Below are positions 11,315 through 20,704 of a DNA stretch of 37,500 nt, piece by piece. Position 1 is the first letter of the stretch. Each line of letters starts with the position of its first letter. The DNA lies in assembly GCA_903813345.2 (NCBI GenBank), contig CAIIXF020000013.1, positions 5,914-43,413 on the forward strand, written 5' to 3'. The DNA is from Owenia fusiformis. Lineage: Eukaryota > Annelida > Polychaeta > Sabellida > Oweniidae. Made by a program: the position numbers and the translations under genes. The notes beneath the pieces were generated by a model. It searched no databases. It was given only the letters and a program-made list of their open reading frames with translations, and was not told the DNA's origin.

Positions 11315-11722
11315 TTACAATTTCCTCACAAACAACAAGGTTTTGACAAAAGTATGGTTATTATGGTCATGGGTATGCGTCCCAAATGTTCTAATGTCAC
11401 TTTTTGATGACATTTTTGAGTGATCATAATTGACATTTGTGTTTCTCTGTACATCTCCTAGTTGTGAATTGATCAAAAGAATGATGTGTTGCTTGTCAAT
11501 ACTATTATTTCCTATTAAGTTAATGTGGAGAACAAAATTATTTGATTCATCAATAATATGGTCCAGTTTCCCATTAACGAATTGTTTCTCCATTGTCAGT
11601 TGAATGCATGCTGAATCCTTAGTTTCACCAGTTATTCCATATTCAGAGAGACACATTTCATTGATAATTTGTACGTAAGCTATTTCCATCTGGCTATTTC
11701 CTATCATGTTTAATTTTGTCAT
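11315..11722 (-). pseudogene. Unrecognised minus-strand open frame, possible coding remnant (copy 1)
   Basis: A 135-codon open frame beginning MTKLNMIGNSQMEIAYVQII, with helical, mixed-charge composition. It overlaps by about 29 bp a second minus-strand frame (11694-11864) that opens directly after a TTTTCAG acceptor-like site and encodes 56 residues including AARGKVCYFGGFVLAKLKHQ. The two overlapping frames look like one older coding region split by a frameshift, perhaps from a transposable element. I do not recognise the family. The same arrangement is in copy 2 at 26838-27245. Confidence 0.25.
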
Positions 11723-12021
11723 TCCTATGATATTTTCGCAGCAAATTGGTCGCCTTCACTTGGAGCTGGTGCTTTAACTTTGCTAATACAAAACCACCGA
11801 AATAGCAAACTTTCCCTCGGGCAGCTATAATCTGATTGTTTGTTAATGGTTGTGCTTCTCTGAACTGAAAACATAAAAAGAAGTCAAGTTATATTACAGC
11901 CAAATTATTATATCAATATTTCATAAGTTTATAAAATGATTAATATTAGGTACATGTATACTGTTTTAAAACCATGTATTATGGATACACCACACTCATA
12001 TTTTAAACTCTACCAGTAACA

Positions 12022-12108
12022 TAACTAGAAAAACAGCAACTCCATGAAGTAGCAAATCCCACCGAACAAAACATATTTTGATTATTAATGGCCATCTAGA
12101 AAATTCCT
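12022..12108 (-). repeat. Inverted member of the CGGTGGGATTTGCTAC repeat family (copy 1)
   Basis: On the minus strand it reads through the same words as 1591-1682 (ATGGCCA, TTTTGTT, CGGTGGGATTTGCTAC, GTTGCTGTTTTTCTAGTT). It lies immediately before the perfect hairpin at 12130-12198. Confidence 0.5.
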
Positions 12109-12129
12109 CACTGGTCTTCAATTCCTCAA

Positions 12130-12198
12130 CTGTAAACCTTGAAAGTACTGTTGACTTCGACCTGCGGTCTCAGTCAACAGTACTTTCAAGGTTTACAG
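12130..12198. repeat. Perfect 26-bp hairpin (copy 1)
   Basis: Arms 12130-12155 and 12173-12198 are exact complements (core CTTGAAAGTACTGTTGAC), separated by a 17-nt loop. Both copies keep it unchanged (27653-27721). It could be the fold of a small foldback element or a structured RNA in the gene B intron; neither is shown. Confidence 0.8.
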
Positions 12199-12568
12199 AA
12201 TCGGTATACAGTTTTACCAGTTGACCGAAAAGAGAGGTCTACAATTGTATATTGTAACATTCAAATTTATGCAGTAATATTCTTTTTAGGTGCACTGACT
12301 TTGGATTCTAATTATGCAAATAATGTTGACAATGGAATATGGATTAATGCCATCATATATGTTGTCGATCGTAAAGTTACAAAAAATGATACAAACTTTC
12401 TAGAAATACTATTGGCGATATCTTAACCTTTTAAAATTTGTGACTATTTATTAAATTCTATATATTGTTCTATATACTTTAAAATCTGGTTGCCTGCTAA
12501 TAATACCCTCTGCTGCATTGTTTATGAGTTTATTAAAAAGGCCTAAACATTTATTTATCCCTCTTCAG

Positions 12569-12629
12569 GATGCTGTCCAAAATTTCTTCTTTGAGGAAGT
12601 CCACTTGGCAGAGCAACTGTTCAGACAGG
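12569..12629 (+). CDS. TOMM20-like: Gene B exon 3, TOM20-like (copy 1)
   Basis: Acceptor CTTCAG at 12563-12568 and donor GTAAGA at 12630. Phase 0 in, phase 1 out. It encodes DAVQNFFFEEVHLAEQLFRQ, which aligns without gaps with AVQKFFLEEIQLGEELLAQG of human TOM20 as I remember it. This is the first helix of the presequence-binding groove; the Gln and the second Phe at groove positions are kept and the following Leu is Phe. Identical in copy 2. Confidence 0.85.
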
Positions 12630-13039
12630 GTAAGATTTTTGTTTACATCAACTGAAAATTGTAATATCCTTTGCTATCCTTGAGCATTTTTTCCATGTCA
12701 ATTTCCTCTCAACATCGAAGGTTTCCATGTTTTATTACTCTCAGACTTTTGACTCAGACAATTTTCCATGTTTTTTCCCTCTCAGATTGGCCAATTTTCA
12801 TGGTTTATGCTGAAAGCCAAAATTGTCCGCGCTGCACATAGCTACCAAAAGTATTTAGAGTGAACCCCCGGTAATGTGTTATAAAAAGTTCCTACAAGTA
12901 CTATAAATCCCCCGTTCCATTAATTGACATTTCTGTGTGAGCCAAAAATGGTGTAGTACATACATTACAGTACTTTCAAAATATATTTATACTGTTAATA
13001 TATTAGTTGTATTTCATTTATACAAAAATGTGATTGCAG

Positions 13040-13182
13040 GTTATATTGATGTTGGGGTCTTTCATCTGGCGACTGCTGTGGTGTTTCACCGTCACCCCTA
13101 TCATTACCTAAGTGATATACAACACAGAATCTATCCTGATGTCTTTCAGCGCCTCCTGCAGATCCTGCCAACAGTTTCACAG
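13040..13182 (+). CDS. TOMM20-like: Gene B exon 4, TOM20 receptor domain (copy 1)
   Basis: Acceptor TTGCAG at 13034-13039. The donor is GTATAA at 13183. If unspliced, the frame ends two codons later (Val-stop, 13186-13188). It encodes the rest of the TPR-like fold, ending in DVFQRLLQILPTVSQ. With the end of exon 3 it gives 51 residues that align with human TOM20 81-131 without a gap, about 21 identical by my count from memory. Identical in copy 2. Confidence 0.85.
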
Positions 13183-13689
13183 GTATAAATGAGTGCACTT
13201 TATCCAACCAATCTCCAACAGTACTGTATAGTATCGTTTTGACTACAGTATAGTGAAACATGGTATTGTAGAATGTAGGGTACTATAAACGTAAACATAA
13301 CCATACAGTACTGTGAACATGGCACCATACAGTACTGTGTAAACGTTATGTAACACTACTGTGTGAATACAGTATGGTACAGTACCGTTATCTACTTTTC
13401 TAGATATAGTTTTACATTACACGTCAGACACTACTTTTGTTCTTGGTAGAACTGTTCAATTCAGTTCACCATATCGCTACCAGTCCTTTGTATTTTTTGT
13501 ATAAACTTTGCAAGAATCTGTGATAATGATTACTCAGTTCTACTTTTGAATTTTCGATTGAAATATCACAGTATGAGGAATAAATGTCAGTTACATGTAC
13601 CACTCTGTAATTAGACTCCAGATTGTTTTTGCCATGTTGCTTATTAGACTCCACATGATAAGCCGTAGTCTATTGTTTTTGCCTCTGTT

Positions 13690-14310
13690 CACGTCCAGTC
13701 CATGTCGAGTCTATCCATCCGTCTGTCCATCCATATGTCTGTCTAAAAAAGAAACAAGGCACAGTGTGAACAGAATGGCACCCTTGAATAGAATACAGTT
13801 TTTGGGATGGAACATCCGTGTCCACCCTAACATTTACCCAGATTTTAGGACGTAAAATCCAAAATGGCCACCTTAACGCTTACCCAGAATGCCGAAAAAT
13901 GAATCATTTCAATGACAGTTCTAATGAGGATGTTTCATATATGTAGAGAAACATCCCTGAAAATTTCAATTGAATCTGACAATTGGTTTTGCTGGAAACC
14001 TGTACACAAGCCTTGCCAGACAAGATTTTAGGACGTAAAATCCATAATGGCCACCTTAACGTTTACCCAGAATGCCGAAAAACTAATCAGTTCTACACTT
14101 TCATAGGTAGAGAAATATCCTTGAAAATCTCAAATGAATCCCTCAGTTCTAAACTTTCATAGGTAGAAACATCCCTGAAAATTTCAAATGAATCCCTCAA
14201 ACGGTTTGGCTGGAAACATATGGACAAGATTATTCGGGACGCCTATCCGCCCACCACCCGCCTACTCATCTGCCTGCCCGGCAAACTGATTACAATATAG
14301 CACCCAAAGG
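13690..14310. repeat. Repeat with two internal direct units (copy 1)
   Basis: It opens with a TCCATCCGTCTGTCCATCC run and ends near GCACCCAAAGGTGCGGT, itself a small palindrome. It includes two about-60-bp direct copies beginning GATTTTAGGACGTAAAATCC (13843 and 14022) with AATGGCCACCTTAACG and TTACCCAGAATGCCGAAAAA. It lies in the intron before gene B exon 5. Equivalent in copy 2: about 30308-30930. A fragment of it recurs at 32511-32560. Confidence 0.6.
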
Positions 14311-14413
14311 TGCGGTAAAAATACTCTGTCATCTGGAGTCGGAACTTATTGTTAAATTTCAAACTTCTAGTTATGTTTGTATTCATTGTGTTTTTCTTTT
14401 GTAATCTATTCAG

Positions 14414-14488
14414 AATATATGGTGCGGTGAAGCAGGAGAGAGGTTGTCAAGATGGCTCAAGCACAATCCCAATGGATATAGGATATAA
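14414..14488 (+). CDS. TOMM20-like: Gene B last exon (copy 1)
   Basis: A long pyrimidine tract and TTCAG acceptor precede 14414; phase 0 in. It encodes NIWCGEAGERLSRWLKHNPN plus four residues, then TAA (14486-14488). Splicing from exon 4 gives LPTVSQ-NIWCGE and a total of 145 residues when the copy 2 start exon is used, the length of human TOM20. Copy 2 has Ser for Ala and Ile for Leu and uses TGA. The two copies diverge completely just inside the stop codon. The tail sequence itself does not resemble TOM20, so this exon is less certain. Confidence 0.55.
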   Translation, partial: NIWCGEAGERLSRWLKHNPNGYRI

Positions 14489-14504
14489 AAAGTGCCTCCA
14501 AACA

Positions 14505-14510
14505 AATAAA
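14505..14510 (+). terminator. Candidate polyadenylation signal after gene B (copy 1)
   Basis: AATAAA 17 bases after the stop codon. It differs in context from the copy 2 signal at 31116-31121, because the sequences after the stop codon are unrelated. Confidence 0.3.
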
Positions 14511-14928
14511 GGAAAATCCAAAATGTTCCTTTTTTGGTCATGCATTTGTGGAAAAAAGCATGTCATTTTTATAAAAACCATCAGACACATCGGTAAAACG
14601 TTTATGATATCTCTTTATTTAAACTATGAAAAACGCCATATGTACTTGACATTTTTATCATCAACGGATTTAATATAGAAAAAGTCGGAGACTTGTGGCA
14701 ATTTTGAAATGCTACTCAGATTTCTCATCTATATTGACATAGACTATATATTACATGAAGAGATGTACTACAACAAAATTCCCACAGTTTAACCATTGCT
14801 TCAGTTCATAGAAATTCTATGGAATCAAGAAATGCAACACTACATTTTCAGATAACTGAAAATACAGTACTTTGATGGTATATACAATAATTGAGACAAA
14901 ATGTTATGACTCAGATATCCTTCAATGT

Positions 14929-15312
14929 CAGAACATACTCCATAGAAATTCTATGACAACATTGCAAATTTTCCGCCAGATATCTCTGAGCATCTGAAAA
15001 CACATGTACTCCATAGAAATTCTATAGGATATACAATAATTAAGACAAACTTTTGTTGTGCTCTATTCATAGAATTCCTATGTGTAAGTTGTCACTCAAT
15101 TTCAGAACATACTTCATAGAAATTCTATGGCAACATTGCAAATTTTCCGCCAGATATCTCTGAACATCTGAAAATACATGTACTCCATAGAAATTCTATA
15201 GGATATACAATAGTATAACAAACTTTTGTCGTTGCTTTATTCATAGAATTCCTATGTGTCAGATATCACTCGATGTCAGAATATACTTCATAGAAATTCT
15301 ATGGCAACACTA
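14929..15312. repeat. Tandem array of ~174-bp units with a 15-bp palindrome
   Basis: Units start at 14929, 15103 and 15277 (CAGAACATACTCC-like). They carry several copies of the odd palindrome CATAGAAATTCTATG or close variants (TCATAGAATTCCTATG), at about 14807, 14941, 15012, 15067, 15116, 15187, 15239 and 15289. Present only in copy 1, inside the segment that replaces the copy 2 sequence after the last gene B exon. Confidence 0.7.
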
Positions 15313-15339
15313 TGGCATATATTTGTACATAATTTATGG

Positions 15340-16149
15340 TAAATTTGTCCAGCTTGATGGAGCATGCTATTTTTCATATAAACACTCTGAAAACTTCACA
15401 AATTACATTTTTATCTTTTATGTTTTTTTTATTCAAAAGGAAATTAATTTCTTCATGCAATGACATCTGTGCAATGAGTCTATCATGCGGATAACCTTAA
15501 CTTCTGTTTGAAGTCCATTGATGCAAGGAGTAGCAGTTAGTGAGAACGGTGCCATAGTATCATATTCTAAAATGTACCATTTCTTGGCTTACTTTTTAAA
15601 TGGTATGATATAGTGACATGATAATATATGTTTGCAGCCTAACTCTGAAGGTAGTAATTAGATCTAGATATATTTGGGTTTTTTTTCTCATAAAACAATT
15701 ATGTTTACTTTTTTTGTCCAGCAGTTTCAAATTTAAAATACAGAAGTATTCCATCTAGGTGGAAAAAACAACATTATTTTTTATTAAAAAAATATTATAA
15801 AGACCCAAAACATCCATACCTCATTAATACCTCCCGAGTTATGTGGAAAACATATATAAATCTTATCTTGTCACTACATTGTACCATTTAAAAGTAAAAA
15901 GAAATGCTACATTTTAGCTTATGATACTCTGGCACTGTTTTCACTTACTTTTACTCCTTGCATTACTGTAGCATTACTGGACTCCAAACATAAGTTTAGG
16001 TTATCCGCATATGATGGACTCATTGCATGAAGTAATTAATTTCCTTTTGAATAAACAAACAGACAAGTATGAGTTCAAAATATAATTTGTGAATTATTCA
16101 TAGTGTTTATACGAAAAATAGCATGCTCCATCAAGCTTGACCAATTTTA
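15340..16149. mobile_element. Foldback element with ~270-bp inverted arms (copy 1)
   Basis: The left arm, about 15340-15610, and the complement of about 15878-16149 share long words in the same order: CAGCTTGATGGAGCATGCTA (AAGCTTGATGG on the other arm), TTATTCAAAAGGAAATTAAT, TTCATGCAATGA, GCGGATAACC and ATGCAAGGAGTA. The centre is AT-rich and non-coding. No transposase is visible and the target duplication could not be defined. Equivalent in copy 2: 31235-32024. Confidence 0.75.
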
Positions 16150-16203
16150 GATGACAACCGGTGACAGCATTCATCTTTATGTTTATTTGTGACACTAGTT
16201 TAA

Positions 16204-16703
16204 NNNNNNNNNNNNNNNNNNNNNNNNNNNNNNNNNNNNNNNNNNNNNNNNNNNNNNNNNNNNNNNNNNNNNNNNNNNNNNNNNNNNNNNNNNNNNNNNN
16301 NNNNNNNNNNNNNNNNNNNNNNNNNNNNNNNNNNNNNNNNNNNNNNNNNNNNNNNNNNNNNNNNNNNNNNNNNNNNNNNNNNNNNNNNNNNNNNNNNNNN
16401 NNNNNNNNNNNNNNNNNNNNNNNNNNNNNNNNNNNNNNNNNNNNNNNNNNNNNNNNNNNNNNNNNNNNNNNNNNNNNNNNNNNNNNNNNNNNNNNNNNNN
16501 NNNNNNNNNNNNNNNNNNNNNNNNNNNNNNNNNNNNNNNNNNNNNNNNNNNNNNNNNNNNNNNNNNNNNNNNNNNNNNNNNNNNNNNNNNNNNNNNNNNN
16601 NNNNNNNNNNNNNNNNNNNNNNNNNNNNNNNNNNNNNNNNNNNNNNNNNNNNNNNNNNNNNNNNNNNNNNNNNNNNNNNNNNNNNNNNNNNNNNNNNNNN
16701 NNN
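16204..16703. other. Assembly gap, exactly 500 Ns
   Basis: A round-number gap joining two contigs. The sequence on its left ends at the position equivalent to 32078, and the sequence on its right starts at the position equivalent to 3510. The two contigs therefore overlap by about 13-15 kb and should probably have been merged. Confidence 0.98.
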
Positions 16704-16745
16704 CTATATGCTGGTATTACTGTATAAATTATTTGTTCATTTCAG

Positions 16746-16971
16746 TTTGATCAGGGAGATCATGGTGATGGGAAAGTGGATCCAGATGATTTTTGGTCCA
16801 CTGTTCACGAGAATTTAGTGTCAGCTTCTGTTGTTTCACATCCAGAAATAAAGAAGATGAATGCTTATCGTGTCGCACCATTCATTCCACCTGCATTGAG
16901 GGGAACATCTATTTTAAACACTGAATTCCAAAAACAGTCCACGATATGTAGGCCCGACGAACTTGTCGAAG
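16746..16971 (+). CDS. HMGXB3-like: Gene A exon 3 (copy 2)
   Basis: Same acceptor, donor (GTAAGA) and 226-bp length as 3552-3777. Encodes the DPDDFW and APFIPPALRG segment, with Thr replacing Arg after KQS. See the copy 1 entry for the family reasoning. Confidence 0.75.
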
Positions 16972-17630
16972 GTAAGATGGAAACATGTAGCCGTTAGCAC
17001 ATAAATGTCATATCAGGCAATATGTCTCTGTTTTTTAGTAGACCTTGAAAGTATAATTATAATAGGCCAACTCCTATAAGGATAATCATTTCCTACAACT
17101 ATCTTAAAGAATCAGATTGTAGATTGCTCATACCTAGTAACTGCTTAATTGGCCCAGATTTGTCAATGAACAAATCCAAATCGTAATTATATAATTATGT
17201 AAGTAGTAACAATTTCATTCACTTAATGAATTCTGGACATGCACCCTGGTCTTAAATCTTTGTTTTATAAATAAATTTTAAAATTCTTGACATTTCTTGA
17301 CACAATTTCCATAATTATCCCACCGAACAAAGTTCCCGGCGGATATCAGAAAGGCGTCTGTCTGTCCATCCCTACATCTGTTGTATGACCTCTGCTATTT
17401 ATAGAAACATTTTTTGTTTGTTGCCATTTGCTACTTCTCGGAGTTGGTGTTTTATAGTTGATGTACAGTACGCAGCCTTTTATCAGTTAGACTACACTCT
17501 CGTTGAAGTAGTTTTGCGATTAACTTGTCTTATTTGCAGTATCATATTGCGTAATCAACTCAAGCCATTCATATCTTATTTGTAAATGTATTCCTCTCCA
17601 AATTTAAACATTGCATTTTCAATGATTTAG

Positions 17631-17770
17631 GTAAACCCAGCGAAGCGGAGCTGTCTTCTTTAATAGCTTCTGGCGAAGTCAACATTGATGAGCTGGATGA
17701 CTTGCACCACAATCAGCTCATTGCAATATGCACTAAAGTTGGCATTGTTAACACTGTAAATGATTCAATG
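17631..17770 (+). CDS. HMGXB3-like: Gene A exon 4 (copy 2)
   Basis: 140 bp with the same splice sites and phases as 4434-4573. One replacement, Asn for His near the end (KVGIV-N-TVNDSM). Possible SAP-like helix pair. Confidence 0.72.
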
Positions 17771-18899
17771 GTATGTGCATTTCCTTATATAACTACAAGT
17801 ACATGACGTGACAATGGACAGCGTTTGATAAACGTTGTTTGAAAATGTACCTAAACTAGTACTTTAAATGGTCAAATTAATGTTAAATATAGACAATGAT
17901 TGTAAACTTATAAAATTTGATCTAAATCTAAACCCTAGCATAATCATTTGTGTCAATCAATGAACTATGATCTCTATTCCAACAATTAATTATCATTATG
18001 TAACACCCTGAAGTTTTATCTATAAGTACAAGTTTCCATACAAGTTTTGTATTCCCACTCAAATATCCCTTGATATGGTTCTCATGGAAAACACAATGGT
18101 GAAACCTCACTTTTCATTGGATAAACTAGTTGAGTTATTTATGTGTCAATTATCCAGATGCGAGTAGATAGTTTCCAGTTTCACCACCAGGTGGCTGACT
18201 CGGGTCAATTAACATGGCAGGTATATAAGAAAGTTCCCTTAAACTTGAATGTTATTAATTTTATTGGGTCAATCTTCATATAATCCTTATGTGTCTTATA
18301 CTTATACAAATGAAAATATGTCCAGTAAAGAAAATATTATCTGTCCACTGAAAGAAAAGATATTTCACTTTTTATGATTTTATAACATGGGGTCTATGGG
18401 GAATCTCCCCGACCTAGAAGTCACATATTTTCAACAAAATTAATTTTTCAAATTTGATAAATACTTTTTTAAATTCTTTTTAAAACCATATTTCTAGATG
18501 TAATTTTACATGTACATTTCAAATATGATATAACTTTGACTTAATTTTCAATTTTAAATGATGTAAATCCTGATTATTTCTACTCGCACCTGGGTTATTG
18601 ATCACTCACTCTGGTAAGATATTGAATAATTCAAGTTCTTTTACACAATATTTCCTGAGAGAATAATTTTTTATTTTTGACGTTTCAACAGTCATGCAAC
18701 CAGCTTTATCAAGATTACATTCAAAACAGAATTACACAGTTATATTATTTCTGAAGTTGTAATTGAACAATAGAAAACCCTGGTAACAATGAATTATATA
18801 ATAAACAATAACAATAAACAACAACAACACAACAATGAACTATAAAATTGTCCTTTAAAAGCAAAAGGTGTTAATAAATGGTGTACTTTGTTATTCTAG

Positions 18900-19025
18900 A
18901 TTAATTTAAGACGCAAGATATTTGGTTTCTACAAACAGATATATGAGGGCCTGTCATCCTGCCATAGTTTTGGGAAAATCCAAGGTCGGTCTGGAGGTCG
19001 TCTTGTATTTGTCTGCCCTCACTCA
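18900..19025 (+). CDS. HMGXB3-like: Gene A exon 5 (copy 2)
   Basis: 126 bp, identical in coding content to 5703-5828. Ends with the C-P-H signature before donor GTAAGT. Confidence 0.75.
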
Positions 19026-19497
19026 GTAAGTATGATATTTCGTCGCATGAGAATAACTTTGTACTATCTCACATTTTTACGGAACTGAGAAATCAAGGTT
19101 TGAAAGTTTATTGCTACAGTGACACAATCCGAATGACACCCGCTCACATAATGTTGCATAACTGTTTCGTCCACAATAAATCAGACTTTTTGTTATGGCA
19201 CATTGACACTATAAGCATCCATGATGCAACTCCACAAGAAGTTTCAGATGAATAGCTCAGTTGAATTTAGATGTATGAGCGTTACAGGATGTGTAGTCTA
19301 TTCCTTTACAGGCACACCTGGATTTTACACAAATAATGGCACCTAAATTTTGTAACATAATTTAGGACAAAATGATTTACTTTGCACTTTTCACTGAACA
19401 TCTGAACAAAATGTCATTACCTTAATCGAGGTTTCATCACTTTAATGAATCTAAAATGAATTATGGTAATGTTTTTACAGTATAACCTCACAGATAG

Positions 19498-19958
19498 CTT
19501 TTTACAAGTGGGTAAAGTAATCGTCTTTCTTTGCCATAATGATATAAATAACCATATTCGGATTCAAATTGGGATTCGAACAGAGTTGGCGAATCATAAT
19601 ATGAGCTCATATTTGTATTGGTATTGAGATTCGAAAACATTTGATACAGAAAAATCGTCTTTCTTTGCCATAATGATATAAATAACCATATTAGGATTCA
19701 TATTGGGATTCAAATTGGGATTCGAACAGAGTTGGCGAATCCTAATATGAGCTCATATTTTTATTGGTATTGACATTCGACCACATTTGCTGCAGAGAAA
19801 CCCATATTTTTCGCTTTAATGATATAAATAACCATATTTGGATTCATATTGGGATTCATATTTGTATTGGTATTGAGATTCAAGCTCACCAGCAACTAGT
19901 GAGTTTGAATCCCAATACCAATACCAATATGCAGCCAACTTTACCCACTTGCTTTTTA
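19498..19958. mobile_element. Short TIR element with internal tandem units (copy 2)
   Basis: Same 14-bp inverted ends (19505-19518 and 19938-19951) and same flanking CTTTTTA duplication (19498-19504 and 19952-19958) as the copy 1 element at 6301-6761, so the insertion predates the split of the two copies. Confidence 0.65.
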
Positions 19959-20053
19959 TAGGAATGAATTTAAACGTGTGTAGTTGATACTGGTGTTATA
20001 TCATGTTTACAAGACGGAAGTATCTTACCCTATGTTATCCCATGTAATTTCAG

Positions 20054-20704
20054 GTTGTGTATGTGTCGAAGATGATTGTGAGGGCAGAGTCTGCTCGGGA
20101 CCATGCAGATTGCTACATGTCATTGCGACATATGCCTCCAGTATATGTATCCGATATTCCTTGCACCATTCGATCCCACATGGAGATACGATTTCCCAAA
20201 ATGTGTGAAGAAATCTTTGGTTCTTTGCGAGGATGCTTTGAGAGACCAAACAGCACTGGGGACCCCCAAATCTTCACCGCTAATGAACTGCTACCTCCGA
20301 ATTTCTTAGAGGAAAACCCCCACCTCACCATATCTGATGATAAATTTGTTCACCCATACACGGGAAAAAGAAATCGATACCTTGTAGGCGATCGATTTCA
20401 CAATGTTGCCTCGCCACATACGCACAACACCTGCAGATACCATGACATCAATAACTGTTCATCGCTGCATTCTTATGCAACCTCCTTGGCAGAGGTTGAC
20501 AATGCCAAAACCAAAGATAAACGGTTGTCTAGTGCATGTTCCCAAAATCCAAACCACCATGCATTTTACAACATGTTAATGGACTATGACAACAACATGG
20601 GTATTGTTTGCAAACAAAAGAAAGAAATTCAAAAAAGATATCCAGACCATCAAATAGTTAGAGATAGATTTTTGAGATTTGTGCTGTCTGATAAGATTTG
20701 TTAA
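20054..20704 (+). CDS. HMGXB3-like: Gene A exon 6, KDZ-like C-terminal region (copy 2)
   Basis: Equivalent of 6857-7507, with the VSDIPC, GDRFH and RLSSACSQN..FYNMLMD blocks. Met replaces Lys in FPK[K/M]CEE, and Gln replaces Leu in PDH[L/Q]IV. TAA at 20702-20704. The alternative weak donor, GTTAAT after 20699 in phase 1, would join to the PHD exon at 33082 across a 12.4-kb intron that would contain all of gene B. Confidence 0.75.
   Translation, partial: VVYVSKMIVRAESARDHADCYMSLRHMPPVYVSDIPCTIRSHMEIRFPKMCEEIFGSLRGCFERPNSTGDPQIFTANELLPPNFLEENPHLTISDDKFVHPYTGKRNRYLVGDRFHNVASPHTHNTCRYHDINNCSSLHSYATSLAEVDNAKTKDKRLSSACSQNPNHHAFYNMLMDYDNNMGIVCKQKKEIQKRYPDHQIVRDRFLRFVLSDKIC

Larger units (their letters stand above)
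3510..16203. repeat. Copy 1 of a ~13-kb near-identical segment (probable haplotype A)
   Basis: Collinear with 16704-32078 at very high identity, judged by eye as only scattered substitutions per kilobase. It carries gene A exons 3-6 and gene B exons 2-5. It lacks the 2.33-kb block and the mariner derivative present in copy 2, and has a longer sequence after the last gene B exon. It runs straight into the N gap. Best explained as the overlapping end of a contig from the alternative haplotype; a true tandem duplication is possible but less economical. Confidence 0.85.

Noticed and set aside
12995-13261. 88-codon minus-strand frame
   Set aside because: Shadow of the TOM20-like exon 4 on the other strand.
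16161-16727. Open reading frame across the N gap
   Set aside because: It is open only because the 500 Ns cannot encode stops; there are few real codons on either side.
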